DNA of 64,000 bases from Bacillota bacterium (GTDB lineage: Bacteria; Bacillota; Clostridia; Christensenellales; CAG-138). The DNA is taken from positions 248,001-312,000 of the forward strand of contig JAEXEN010000038.1 of NCBI GenBank assembly GCA_023400985.1, in the 5' to 3' direction. A model generated the notes under the pieces. The model searched no databases. It saw only the letters and a list, made by a program, of their open reading frames with translations, and was not told the origin of the DNA. Positions within the stretch are counted from its first letter, which is position 1. The number at the start of each line of letters is the position of its first letter. Shown one piece after another: positions 34,233-44,832 of this stretch. The translations under genes were made by a program, and so were the position numbers.

Positions 34233-35350
34233 ACGGAAGAAGAAAGATATGCATGTTCAATCAGGTGCGCGGCGATTTTTACCGCTGCAATTCCGGTAAA
34301 ATCCGTCTCAAGGCGCAGGGACGCTTCATTCAGCTTTTCGGGGTGGCTGAGAAGCTCTATGCAGGTTTTGACGATCCGGCTGGGTGTGCTTTCCGTTCGA
34401 GCCCAATCGTTTTTTGTGAAATAGGAAAGGTTGGGCGCTTCACAGCCGCCCACTGCATCGATCAAAAGCATCGGCAGACGCTTTACCGTAGCTTCGGTGA
34501 TGCTGATCCCGCCGGGTTTCGTTAGATATAGCTCCGCGCTGTCCATCAGCAGGGGAACATTATCCGTGTAGCCGTATACAGTCACGTTTTTTCTGTTTTG
34601 TCCTGCGAGGCTCTGCCTGAGCTTTTCGTTGGTGCCGCATATCACGCTCAAAACGGTGTCTTTGGGCAGCTTTTCCGCAAGGCGGCTCGTGATTTGTCCG
34701 ATAGGGCCACAGCCCATGCTGCCGCACATAAGGAGCACGTTGCGTTGATCGGCGCTGAGGCCGAGGGCGGCTTTCGCATTTTCTGTTGTTCTCTCATAAA
34801 ATGCCCGCCGTACAGGGATACCGGAGGGGATAAGCTTTTCACGTGAAAGGCCGCTCGCTTCGAATTCCTCCATAAGTCCCGCGTGCGGAATGAAATATCC
34901 GTCCAGCGTGGTTTCACCAAGAGGCGGGGTACAGGTATAATCGGTTGCCACAAAATATGCGGTAATATCCCTATGATACTTGACTCTAAGCTGCGACATC
35001 ATCATGGCGGCAAACACATGAACACAAACCACCGCGTCGTATCCACCGTTGTTAAGATGCTGATAAAGCTTCCCTGCACCCTGTGCCAGATAATGATATA
35101 GCGCATTGTTATGACCGAGCGCGCGTGAATTCGCCTCCGCAAGGGAATATCCGGCATCCATCGCCCTGGGTGCGTAACGATACAGCCGCGTGTGCCAGCC
35201 GCATACGAAAGATGCCGTTTTTTCGGAGATCAGCCGCAAAAAATCGAGGGAATCACATTGAACATTATGCGCGTGAAGCGCTTCTTGAATGGATTGAGCG
35301 GCGGAGTTATGCCCTTCGCCCGTATTGCAGGTCAGCAGTAAAACTCGCAT
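34211..35350 (-). CDS. MGDG-synthase-type glycosyltransferase (UgtP-like)
   Basis: A 379-residue GT-B glycosyltransferase. The N-terminal segment RVLLLTCNTGEGHNSAAQSI (residues 2-21) is the MGDG synthase/UgtP signature, and the C-terminal donor-binding domain has CGSMGCGPIG and LTKPGGISITEA (about residues 295-306). Such enzymes add sugars to diacylglycerol or make undecaprenyl-linked glycolipids. The start is taken at the Met of MRVLLL (35350), with AGGTG upstream; a longer frame to 35554 overlaps the upstream gene. It follows the CrtO-like gene by eight bases. Confidence 0.85.
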   Translation of the reverse strand: MRVLLLTCNTGEGHNSAAQSIQEALHAHNVQCDSLDFLRLISEKTASFVCGWHTRLYRYAPRAMDAGYSLAEANSRALGHNNALYHYLAQGAGKLYQHLNNGGYDAVVCVHVFAAMMMSQLRVKYHRDITAYFVATDYTCTPPLGETTLDGYFIPHAGLMEEFEASGLSREKLIPSGIPVRRAFYERTTENAKAALGLSADQRNVLLMCGSMGCGPIGQITSRLAEKLPKDTVLSVICGTNEKLRQSLAGQNRKNVTVYGYTDNVPLLMDSAELYLTKPGGISITEATVKRLPMLLIDAVGGCEAPNLSYFTKNDWARTESTPSRIVKTCIELLSHPEKLNEASLRLETDFTGIAAVKIAAHLIEHAYLSSSVKNGMVD

Positions 35351-35358
35351 TTGAATTT

Positions 35359-35907
35359 TCACCTTTTTCCTTGCGCATGCGCATCGTGAAGCCGCGCGGC
35401 CAGCTTTATGAGCCGTGGGCGATTGTAGCGCTGTATGATGATGAACGGAAGATTTCCGAAAACGGTCCAGACGGCAAATACGATATAACCGCCGGTACCC
35501 GGCAGAAAGTAAAAACAGCCGAAACCCGCAACAATCAGAGCCGCGTGGATACATTCCGCCACGCAGGTTTCCTGAATGAGCCGCATCGCGCTACTTTTAC
35601 CGGCTTCGCCACTTAGCACGCGCTTGGGAAACATATTGGGCAGAATACGGCTCATATCGGGAACAATATCCTTCCAGCGCCGGATGCCGAGCCGTTCGTA
35701 GATTGCGCCGCCCCGCTCCCACTTTAAGCTGCGGTAGGGGAAGGCCTGCCAATGAAACCATTCCCTCGGCAGCGCCTCGCCGATGAAATGGGACAATATG
35801 CCAAGTGCGGCAAGATAGAGTACACAATACATAAGCTGCACAAAAACACGCCCTTCATCCCACCCTGTAAGCCGTTTACGATAACGACTGTACCAGATGA
35901 AGCGCAA
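35359..35907 (-). CDS. CrtO-like acyltransferase family membrane protein
   Basis: A 182-residue protein with two or three membrane segments and the motif region PYRSLKWERGGAIYERLGIRRWKD (read in two parts at about residues 57-80), characteristic of the glycosyl-4,4'-diaponeurosporenoate acyltransferase (CrtO) family. No carotenoid genes are nearby, so the acceptor is more likely a glycolipid made by the adjacent glycosyltransferase (inference). It starts with TTG and a weak SD, so the start is uncertain. It lies 57 bases downstream of the histidine kinase gene on the same strand. Confidence 0.75.
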   Translation of the reverse strand: MRFIWYSRYRKRLTGWDEGRVFVQLMYCVLYLAALGILSHFIGEALPREWFHWQAFPYRSLKWERGGAIYERLGIRRWKDIVPDMSRILPNMFPKRVLSGEAGKSSAMRLIQETCVAECIHAALIVAGFGCFYFLPGTGGYIVFAVWTVFGNLPFIIIQRYNRPRLIKLAARLHDAHAQGKR

Positions 35908-35964
35908 CCAAACTTCAACTGAATCTCAAATTTTGTTGAGGTTTTTTATTTGCCCGAGTTGATA

Positions 35965-36993
35965 TTACGACATGGGAAGGGTAACGGTAAAGCTGCTTCC
36001 GCAGTCGGGTGCGCTATATACCTCGATCATGCCGCCGCATACATCGAGGATGCGTTTCGCCAAGGCAAGTCCAAGGCCGTTGCCTTCCTCCTTGTGCGAA
36101 CTGTCCGCCTGATAAAAACGTTCAAAAACATGTGCCTGTGCTTCCGCCGGGATACCGGGTCCGTTGTCCGATACGGCACAGACCGCGCAAAACATGTCCT
36201 GAAACAGGCTGATCGTAACGGTGCCGCCATGCGGCGTAAACTTTACCGCGTTGTCGATGAGATTGATCCATACATGCAGCAAAAGATTTTCGTTGGCAAT
36301 GCAGACTGTGGGCTCCATGTCCACGTCGAATTCGATTTCTCTTTTGCTCCATTTCTGTTCAAGCGAGAGAATTGCGCGGCGTATTTGCTCATCCAGCCGG
36401 AATTCGGTCCTTCGGGTCTCGATAGCCTGATTGTCTACGCGCGAGAGCAGCAGGATGTTCCCCACGAGCTCGGAGAGGCGGCGGGTGTTGAAAAGTATCT
36501 TCTCGACATATTCCCGTTGATCTTCCGTTGTGAGGCTCTGATCCTGCAAAAGCATGGTATAACCTTCGATGGCGTTGATGGGCGTTTTGAATTCATGCGA
36601 AACGTTGGATATGAAGTCGCTCTGCAGCGTTTCCGTAGCGCCGAGACCCTTTGTCATAAGGTTGAAGTTTTCGTAGGTGTCCTTAAGCTCCCGCACGCGG
36701 GTAGGGCTTTCCATGCGGATGCTGAAATCGCCCGCAGCTACCTTGCTCATGGCATCGCTTAAGCGGGTGATGGGGCGGAGTATCCATTTGCTCAAAAGAC
36801 TGGTTATGGCGCCGCCGAGAACGATGCTGAAAAGCAGTATCCATACGAACATAGGAATGGCGACGGTGGATGAATCGAGCGCATTCAGCAGAAGCGTGAT
36901 GAGCGACGCTCCCGCTACGGCTACGCCGAGGATCGCAAATACGTATACGGTAAAGTAAACGCGGAGGTTAATGAACGGTTTTTTATGTTTCAT
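35965..36993 (-). CDS. Sensor histidine kinase
   Basis: A 342-residue kinase with two N-terminal membrane helices (about residues 10-32 and 42-62) and almost no extracellular loop, a HAMP domain (about 65-118), the HisKA phosphorylation site in VSHEFKTPINAIEG (about residues 148-161), and the ATPase domain with N box LIDNAVKFTPHGG, G1 DNGPGIP and G2 GNGLGLALAK. The short loop suggests sensing within the membrane, as in envelope-stress kinases. It overlaps the response regulator gene by 11 bases. Confidence 0.93.
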   Translation of the reverse strand: MKHKKPFINLRVYFTVYVFAILGVAVAGASLITLLLNALDSSTVAIPMFVWILLFSIVLGGAITSLLSKWILRPITRLSDAMSKVAAGDFSIRMESPTRVRELKDTYENFNLMTKGLGATETLQSDFISNVSHEFKTPINAIEGYTMLLQDQSLTTEDQREYVEKILFNTRRLSELVGNILLLSRVDNQAIETRRTEFRLDEQIRRAILSLEQKWSKREIEFDVDMEPTVCIANENLLLHVWINLIDNAVKFTPHGGTVTISLFQDMFCAVCAVSDNGPGIPAEAQAHVFERFYQADSSHKEEGNGLGLALAKRILDVCGGMIEVYSAPDCGSSFTVTLPMS

Positions 36994-37663
36994 GCTTTCG
37001 TACCACCTTGTAGCCTACGCCGCGCATAGTAACGATCTCAAAGTCCGCATCGGCACGAAATCGTTCTCTGAGCCTTCCGATGTGCACGTCTACGGTATGC
37101 GGGTCCGTTTCGGTGTCGATTCCCCAAATGTCATCCATGATCTGTTGGCGCGTAAATATCCTTCCGGGGAAGGACACCATTTTATAGAGCAGCATAAATT
37201 CCTTTTGCGGAAGCACCGTGCTTTCGCCGTCGGAGGTGACCGTCATAAGATCGTATTCGAGCACCGTATTGCCGATGGTCTGTCTGCGCTCACTGATCAT
37301 CTGCGCACGCCGAAGCAGCGCGCCCACCCTTAAAACCATTTCGTTTACGTTTACGGGCTTCACCATATAGTCGTCCGTGCCCGACAGGAAGCCGCGCCGC
37401 ATATCGTCGAACGCGTCCTTGGCCGTTATCATTAGAATAGGCATGGTATAACCTGCTTCGCGCAGGGAGGAAACCAGTTCGTATCCGTCCATGACAGGCA
37501 TCATGATATCGGATATGATAAGATCCGTATATTCTTTTTCCAACATGTCGAGCGCTTCTTTGCCGTTTCCTGCGGTTTTTATGGTGTACCCATTTTTTGT
37601 AAGGATGCGCGCAAACAAGAGCCGCAGTTCCTTATCATCCTCTACGATCAGAATTTTTAACAT
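36983..37663 (-). CDS. OmpR-family response regulator
   Basis: A 226-residue regulator with a receiver domain (phospho-acceptor Asp in LIISDIMMPVMDGYE, about residue 51; switch Lys in MVKPVNV) and a C-terminal winged helix with RIFTRQQIMDDIWG and VDVHIGRLRERF. It is the first gene of a minus-strand run: regulator, kinase, CrtO-like acyltransferase and glycosyltransferase. The SD is AAAGGCGG. It probably controls this envelope-lipid run or related genes (inference). Confidence 0.94.
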   Translation of the reverse strand: MLKILIVEDDKELRLLFARILTKNGYTIKTAGNGKEALDMLEKEYTDLIISDIMMPVMDGYELVSSLREAGYTMPILMITAKDAFDDMRRGFLSGTDDYMVKPVNVNEMVLRVGALLRRAQMISERRQTIGNTVLEYDLMTVTSDGESTVLPQKEFMLLYKMVSFPGRIFTRQQIMDDIWGIDTETDPHTVDVHIGRLRERFRADADFEIVTMRGVGYKVVRKHET

Positions 37664-37768
37664 AAAAGCCGCCTTTCACCCGTTAGTATACAAATATAAA
37701 GCCATACTTTCAACTCGATCTCAAATAAAGCTCAACGCCGGTTGATGTTTGCCGCGATTTACCGGAAA

Positions 37769-37815
37769 TTGACAAACTGTCCCATAAGTATTATCATATA
37801 ATTAATCGTTTATAT
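37769..37815 (+). promoter_or_regulatory. Promoter and probable ArsR operator
   Basis: TTGACA (37769-37774) and TATCAT (37792-37797) are 17 bp apart. CATATA and TATATG (37795-37800 and 37810-37815) frame an AT-rich inverted repeat just downstream, the usual place and character for an ArsR/SmtB operator. Confidence 0.7.
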
Positions 37816-37830
37816 GAATGGAGAACCGCC

Positions 37831-38219
37831 ATGGAAGAAAGCAAAAAAGAAAGGCTCCTCATATGCGACGGGGGGCACCTCAACAAGGAACACGAGGCGT
37901 GGCTGCTGCATGCCATACCCAGCGAGGACGATGCCATCGATGCCGCACAGCTATTCAGCCAGCTCAGCAGTTCCACGCGCATACGGCTTTTGAGCATGCT
38001 TGCGCTGGACGACCTTTGCGTATGCGAGCTTGCGGACGCGCTCAAAATCAGTCAGCCTGCCGTTTCACACCATCTCAGGCTTTTGCGCCAAAGCGGCGTG
38101 GTGCGCTTCAAGAAAGTGGGGAAACAGGTGATCTACCACATCAGCGAGGGCAGGATGGGGATGCTTACGCGCCACATCATCAACGATATTTTCACGCTTC
38201 GTCAGAAGGAGGAAAAGTA

Positions 38220-38220
<1 letters not shown>
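37831..38220 (+). CDS. ArsR/SmtB family metal-responsive repressor
   Basis: A 129-residue winged-helix regulator. The recognition region is DDLCVCELADALKISQPAVSHHLRLLR (within residues about 54-80); the CVC pair is the alpha-3 metal-binding site of CadC/ArsR-type sensors for soft metals. A Cys near the N-terminus (LLICDGG) may also bind metal, as in CadC. It directly precedes the metal-export ATPase, with the next start overlapping its stop, so autoregulated metal resistance is likely. Confidence 0.92.
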
Positions 38221-40148
<1,928 letters not shown>

Positions 40149-40156
40149 AGAAATAT

Positions 40157-40208
40157 CGATGATACCAATAAAAAACCGCCCTGCGGCGGTTTTTTATTGG
40201 TATCATCG
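40157..40208. terminator. Bidirectional terminator with 24-bp perfect arms
   Basis: A 24-bp arm (starting CGATGATACC) is perfectly complementary across a four-base loop (CTGC), with A6/T6 tracts inside the stem. It lies between the convergent ATPase and DUF3810 genes. Confidence 0.9.
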
Positions 40209-41324
40209 TCATTTGTCGTTATATGCAAGCAGCAGATCCACCATCATCCCGTAGCTCTTCACGCCGTTTTCCTGGTTGTTGAACTTAAGATAGTTGTCGT
40301 TGACCTCGGTCACGGTTTTCTCTACGGGGCCTTCATAAGCATCCCAGTAGGTGTTATAATCCGCAAGGTCGCGCTTCATTCCGTCGCTGTAGGATGCGTA
40401 AAGGGATGCGTACGCATCGTAATCCGTATCGTAAAGCTTGTTGGTACAGTGGGTGAGGGCGAGCATGACGCCGGAGTAATGGACGGCGGGGTCGTCCGAA
40501 TGGATACAGGCGAGATAGGCCATGAAATTTGCCTCGTCCTCGCGCGCAATGCCCATATAGTGCGCCGTTTCGTGCGCCGCGCTCGAAAGAAGCAGCAGCG
40601 CGGGCTGACCTACGTTTACGTTGGGTTCGGCCGTAAAGGGTATGTAGATGCCTGCGATGCCCGCATAGGAAAGCCCCTCTGAATAAAAAACGCTTTTGGC
40701 GACGGTCGCTTGGGAGGTAAAAAAGCGGATATCATTGTTGAGCGCCTCATAGGCGGCGGGTATTTTTTGAAATTTGTTCCGGTAGCCGCCGGGCAGGTAA
40801 AACACGCCTTTTTCGCTTTCGTCGACCTGCGCGCGAAGAGTGGCGGCGCTTTCCGCCAGATCCTCACAAAGCGCCGTGAGCTCCTCCGCAGGGCGTTCAT
40901 GCACGTCGAGGCCCATGGAAGTAGAAAGCGCGGGGCGCGCGTAGTTGAAGCCCCACGTTATATAAAACACATTGAGTAAAACGCCTGCGGCCACGCAGAG
41001 GGAAAGCAGGAAGCCCACAAGCCGGACAGGACGTATTTTCCGAAGGATGAGGCCGATCACGAGCACCAAAAAAGATACGGCTATAAACGCGATAAGCGCG
41101 TAAATGAGAAATTCCACTACGGAATAATTCGTGCGCGAAGTAAGAAAGGCGATCGCGCCGCTGATATGCGGATAGACGCCGTTGCTGAAATGCTGCTCGA
41201 TCCATTCCGGATTATCTGCCGCAAGGTTGGGGAGATAAAGACCCAGAGGTATGAGAAGCAGCCACGGCAGCTTCTTGAGCTGCTTTTTCCACATGCCGTG
41301 CGTCCGGTCATTTCTTCGTTGCAT
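40209..41324 (-). CDS. DUF3810 family membrane protein, putative zinc metallopeptidase
   Basis: A 371-residue protein with three membrane segments in the first 130 residues and a soluble domain carrying AAHETAHYMG (HExxH, about residues 249-258) followed by EDEANFMAYL, whose Glu could be the third ligand of a gluzincin-type site. This matches DUF3810. GGAGG lies just before the ATG at 41324. Promoter element TATAAT on the minus strand is at 41379-41384. Substrate unknown. Confidence 0.8.
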   Translation of the reverse strand: MQRRNDRTHGMWKKQLKKLPWLLLIPLGLYLPNLAADNPEWIEQHFSNGVYPHISGAIAFLTSRTNYSVVEFLIYALIAFIAVSFLVLVIGLILRKIRPVRLVGFLLSLCVAAGVLLNVFYITWGFNYARPALSTSMGLDVHERPAEELTALCEDLAESAATLRAQVDESEKGVFYLPGGYRNKFQKIPAAYEALNNDIRFFTSQATVAKSVFYSEGLSYAGIAGIYIPFTAEPNVNVGQPALLLLSSAAHETAHYMGIAREDEANFMAYLACIHSDDPAVHYSGVMLALTHCTNKLYDTDYDAYASLYASYSDGMKRDLADYNTYWDAYEGPVEKTVTEVNDNYLKFNNQENGVKSYGMMVDLLLAYNDK

Positions 41325-41378
41325 GTATCCTCCGACGCCTGTCCATCCGCCAAGCGTTCGTATTTATTATTCGTCATT

Positions 41379-41389
41379 ATTATAGCATA
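41379..41389 (-). promoter_or_regulatory. Extended -10 promoter for the DUF3810 gene
   Basis: On the minus strand TGCTATAAT matches an extended -10 element, 55 bases before the start codon. No good -35 is visible. Confidence 0.5.
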
Positions 41390-41441
41390 CATGCACGCAT
41401 ATTTCGTGTCACAGTTGAAAACAAATGCCGTCGCGGGAGAT

Positions 41442-41942
41442 TCAGCCGTTCGGCTGATAATTTTCGAGAAGCTCCTTGACCCAGGTGTAGGCAGGCGCTT
41501 CGATCACCGTGATGGCCTCGAGCCCGCTTTCTGTCCCAGTGGGGAACATATAAACGGTGGGACCGTTCCGAATGCGGTTTTCGTATACCTGCGTATAAAA
41601 GAGGGCAAACGGAAGATATCCGTCGCGGTAAACCAATAAGGTCACCCTGCCGCAGTTCATGGGGAGCAATGCGTTGAGCGCGCCGTCTTTTTCCACGGGG
41701 ATGCCTTTTAAGAGTGCTTTGCCGCTTGTATCCGTAACAGCCGATATGCCATTTTCGGGTATGACGACGGATGCGTTTTCAAGTGGGCGCAGCGTATACG
41801 CATCCACAACGGTCACTTCCAAATGCCCATGCGGCTTTTGCAATAGCAGGAACAATACAACGCCCGACGCGCAGATAAGAAGCCCGGCGAGTACGTAAAG
41901 CGCGACGCGCGACCGCTCGAGCGGGAGAAACTTTTTTTTCAT
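41442..41942 (-). CDS. Membrane-anchored protein with carboxypeptidase-regulatory-like beta domain
   Basis: A 166-residue protein with a basic N-terminus, one membrane helix (about residues 13-35) and an extracytoplasmic domain beginning HLEVTVVDAYTLRPLENASVVI and continuing with TDTSGKALLKGIPV, the pattern of carboxypeptidase-regulatory-like (transthyretin-like) beta sandwiches. The rest is not recognised. The SD AGGGGTGG precedes the ATG. It is divergent from pgi and 117 bases upstream of the DUF3810 gene. Confidence 0.65.
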   Translation of the reverse strand: MKKKFLPLERSRVALYVLAGLLICASGVVLFLLLQKPHGHLEVTVVDAYTLRPLENASVVIPENGISAVTDTSGKALLKGIPVEKDGALNALLPMNCGRVTLLVYRDGYLPFALFYTQVYENRIRNGPTVYMFPTGTESGLEAITVIEAPAYTWVKELLENYQPNG

Positions 41943-41984
41943 GCGACCACCCCTACAAAAAATTGTTCAACCCGCTGAATTCTG

Positions 41985-41993
41985 TGTTATACT
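41985..41993 (+). promoter_or_regulatory. Extended -10 promoter before pgi
   Basis: TGTTATACT is an extended -10. The transcript would have a leader of about 95 bases containing a small hairpin (CCGGC/GCCGG around 42048-42062). Confidence 0.5.
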
Positions 41994-42095
41994 AAATAGC
42001 TGTGAACGCGGGCGGGCTGCCGATGCGCTCAGAAAATAAGAGGGAAACCCGGCGTATGCCGGTCCTTATAAATTTATAGCTCTTGGAGGACATTT

Positions 42096-43520
42096 ATGAA
42101 CCGTTACGAAAACAAGGCGTGGCGCGAGTCTATGCGCGTGCGCGTGGATTATAACAATATGATGGCTGATCTTATCGGGGAGCGCGGACTGCGCAAAGCG
42201 CAGCTCGAAGCGTCGGAAAGCGCGCTTGCGAACGCCGCCGCAGCGCTCGAGGAAAAGCGCGGCCTATTGAAGTGGCGCGACTTGCCTTACAACCAAGCGG
42301 CGGTTGTTCGCGAGATTAAAGCAACCGCCGAATATGTACGGGGTAATTTCGACAATTTCGTGGTGCTTGGCATCGGCGGTAGCGCGCTCGGCCCCATCGC
42401 GGTTCAGCAGGCGCTTTCGCATCTTCGCTACAATGAGCTCACCAATGGGAAACGAAACGGCCCCAGGCTCTACGTGGAGGACAACATCGATCCCGAACGC
42501 ATGGCGTCGCTGTTTGACGTGATCGATCTCGAGCGCACGGCGTTCAACGTCATCACCAAGTCCGGCAGCACCTCGGAAACGATGGCGCAGCTTCTTTTGG
42601 TGGTGAACCTTCTTAAAAAGCGCTTTGGCGACAAGTGGACCGAGCATGTGATCGCCACCACCGATGAGAAAAAGGGCAACCTTATTAAGATCGCGCAATC
42701 AAACGGCCTCCGCACTTTCTATGTGCCCGACGGCGTGGGCGGCAGATTCAGTGAGCTTTGCCCCGTCGGCCTAATTGCGGCCGCCGTATGCGGCGTCGAT
42801 ATCGACGAGCTTCTTGCGGGCGCGGCGTATGCCGACGAGCTTTCCACAGACCGCAATGTTTGGGCCAACCCGGCTGCTACGCTGGCGATCCTCGAAAAGC
42901 TGGCGATGGACGCGGGCTGCAACATCGGCGTGATGATGCCCTATGCGGATTCCCTGAAATATATGGCGGATTGGTACGCGCAACTTTGGGCGGAATCCCT
43001 TGGAAAGGCGTTTGACGTAAACGGAACGCGTGTGAACTGCGGGCAGACCCCCGTGAAGGCGCTCGGCGTGACTGACCAGCACTCGCAGGTGCAGCTTTAC
43101 ACGGAAGGCCCGTTTGATAAGGTGATCACATTTCTGCGCGTGGGCGAATTCAGGCAGAGCGTCGTTATCCCGCGCGCGTTCGACGAGTTGTCTGACGTGG
43201 CGTTTTTGAGCGGTCACAGCTTTAACGAGCTGATAGAGTCCGAGCAGCGCGCCACCGAGTACGCGGTAATGAAGAGCGGCCATATGAGCAAGACCATCAC
43301 CGTGCCCGAGGTCAATGCGTTCACGGTGGGGCAGCTCATATACATCTTCGAGATGCAGACGGCATTTGCGGGCGAGCTTCTTAGCATCAATGCGTTCGAT
43401 CAGCCCGGCGTGGAGGAGGGGAAAAACGCCACCTACGCGCTTTTGGGCAAGCCCGGGTATGAGCAGAAAAAGGCGGAGCTCGACGCTGCGCCCCGAAAAA
43501 ACGCGAGATACACCGTATAG
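42096..43520 (+). CDS. pgi: Glucose-6-phosphate isomerase
   Basis: Interconverts glucose-6-phosphate and fructose-6-phosphate. The 474-residue product is of the shorter Firmicutes type, with the sugar-phosphate site GIGGSALGPIA (about residues 90-100), TKSGSTSETMAQ (about 154-165), the conserved GGRFSELCPVG and the C-terminal LLSINAFDQPGVEEGK. Strong SD (TTGGAGG) before the ATG. No other glycolytic gene is adjacent. Confidence 0.95.
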   Translation: MNRYENKAWRESMRVRVDYNNMMADLIGERGLRKAQLEASESALANAAAALEEKRGLLKWRDLPYNQAAVVREIKATAEYVRGNFDNFVVLGIGGSALGPIAVQQALSHLRYNELTNGKRNGPRLYVEDNIDPERMASLFDVIDLERTAFNVITKSGSTSETMAQLLLVVNLLKKRFGDKWTEHVIATTDEKKGNLIKIAQSNGLRTFYVPDGVGGRFSELCPVGLIAAAVCGVDIDELLAGAAYADELSTDRNVWANPAATLAILEKLAMDAGCNIGVMMPYADSLKYMADWYAQLWAESLGKAFDVNGTRVNCGQTPVKALGVTDQHSQVQLYTEGPFDKVITFLRVGEFRQSVVIPRAFDELSDVAFLSGHSFNELIESEQRATEYAVMKSGHMSKTITVPEVNAFTVGQLIYIFEMQTAFAGELLSINAFDQPGVEEGKNATYALLGKPGYEQKKAELDAAPRKNARYTV

Positions 43521-43713
43521 CGGAGAGCTTTCAAACTTATGAGCTTTTTGTAAATATCGGAGAGCCACGCTTTTGTTTAACGTAAAAATACGCTAAAATC
43601 ATGGAAAGCGCGCATTTTTCGTAAAAAGCACGGTGGTTTGCCTTTAGGCGTCTTGGGCGATAAAAAAGGCAGGTAATAAGAGAGCGGCCGTTTGCCGCAG
43701 GGGGAGGACAGGA

Positions 43714-44832
43714 ATGCTGAAAAAGCTTGCGGCGGCTGCGCTTCTTCTCATCATGCTTTTAAGCTTCGGCTGTTCCGAAAAGCCTGCGTCCGTTACGACA
43801 ACGGAGCCGCCCGTGTCCCCGTCGGGAACGAAGGGAACACCTGAGCCTATGAAGGCTGCGCCGCCGAACCTGATCGGCCTTGTGATCGCCGACGACGGTG
43901 CGATCGGAAGCTATATGGCGATGTACGGCTTTTTGCATACGGCGGAAATACTCGGCTATCCTGCGAAGCTTTACCGCGCGGCGGATGCTCCCGCGGCGAA
44001 GGCCGCCGTATCGGAGGCGGTCGCGGACGGCTGCAAGGGCCTTCTCATGTTCGACCCGAACGGCGTCAACGACGAGGCGGTGCGCCTTGCTGTAGAAAGC
44101 GGCGTTCGCGTCGTTGTGCCTTATGACGCGTGCGCGGTGGAGGGGATCGACGCGCAGATCGTGGCGGATACCTCCGAATACGTGGAGGAGGTCGCGCGGG
44201 GCTTAAGCGTGCGCATGACGGAACGCAGCCTGAAATCGGGCCGCATCCTCGTGTACGGAAGGAATACGGCCGATATATACGCGCAGTTTGTGCAGGACGT
44301 CAGCGAGTATTACCCGCAATATAGCGTTGTATCGTTTGACCGGGCCGCGGCGGATGAGGAAGCGGCGATCGATGAGCTTGCACAGTTTTTGCTGTACAAC
44401 CGCGATATCAAGGGCATGTATGTGTCGGATTCCGACCTTGCGTCCACTGCCGTGAAGGCGCGCGCAAGGGCAAAGAGCATTTTCGAGTCCGAAGGCACGC
44501 CGTCGCCTACGCCCACGCCTTCACTCGATCCCAATGCAGCGGCCGCGCCTACGCCCAACCCCTCGCTTTTAAAGTCCATCACCATCACGGTGTTCGCAAG
44601 CGGTTTGAGCGACGAAAACTATGCGCTATTCAACGATAGCGATATCTATGGGCTTTGCATCGAGCCCTATTATGAGGCCGCGGCGCAGGCGACCATGACG
44701 CTCGATAAGCTTTTGCATGGGGATACCGTTCCCGCGGTATCGCGCGTCAACCGTCCCATCGCTTATGCGGATACCATCGATAAATACCTGGCGATCCAGC
44801 AGCAGGTAAAGGAATTGTTCGGCCTAAGGTAA
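43714..44832 (+). CDS. Orphan periplasmic-binding-fold lipoprotein
   Basis: A 372-residue lipoprotein: signal peptide with lipobox LLSFGC (Cys about residue 20), a Thr/Pro/Ser linker, then a type 1 periplasmic-binding (LacI-like) fold from about residue 52 (NLIGLVIADDGAIGSYMA). A Pro/Thr/Ala-rich insertion (about 264-288) interrupts the C-terminal lobe. No ABC permease or ATPase is adjacent, so it may act as a receptor or serve a distant transporter. The final codons and TAA stop fall within the start of repeat copy B. Confidence 0.8.
   Translation: MLKKLAAAALLLIMLLSFGCSEKPASVTTTEPPVSPSGTKGTPEPMKAAPPNLIGLVIADDGAIGSYMAMYGFLHTAEILGYPAKLYRAADAPAAKAAVSEAVADGCKGLLMFDPNGVNDEAVRLAVESGVRVVVPYDACAVEGIDAQIVADTSEYVEEVARGLSVRMTERSLKSGRILVYGRNTADIYAQFVQDVSEYYPQYSVVSFDRAAADEEAAIDELAQFLLYNRDIKGMYVSDSDLASTAVKARARAKSIFESEGTPSPTPTPSLDPNAAAAPTPNPSLLKSITITVFASGLSDENYALFNDSDIYGLCIEPYYEAAAQATMTLDKLLHGDTVPAVSRVNRPIAYADTIDKYLAIQQQVKELFGLR

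Noticed and set aside
35908..35964. A terminator between the histidine kinase and CrtO-like genes
   Set aside because: The only stem (CTCAA/TTGAG with T6) is oriented for the plus strand, whereas both genes are on the minus strand; it is short and would not separate them.
37818..38219. An N-terminal extension of the metal ATPase
   Set aside because: The ATPase frame is open upstream, but this stretch lies over the ArsR gene in another frame and has Arg/His/Gln-rich shadow composition; GTG 38220 with AAGGAGG is the better start.
43521..43713. A riboswitch upstream of the binding lipoprotein
   Set aside because: About 190 bases with a few short stems (for example GCGGC/GCCGC near 43683) were compared from memory with c-di-GMP, purine, SAM and similar consensus cores; none fits.
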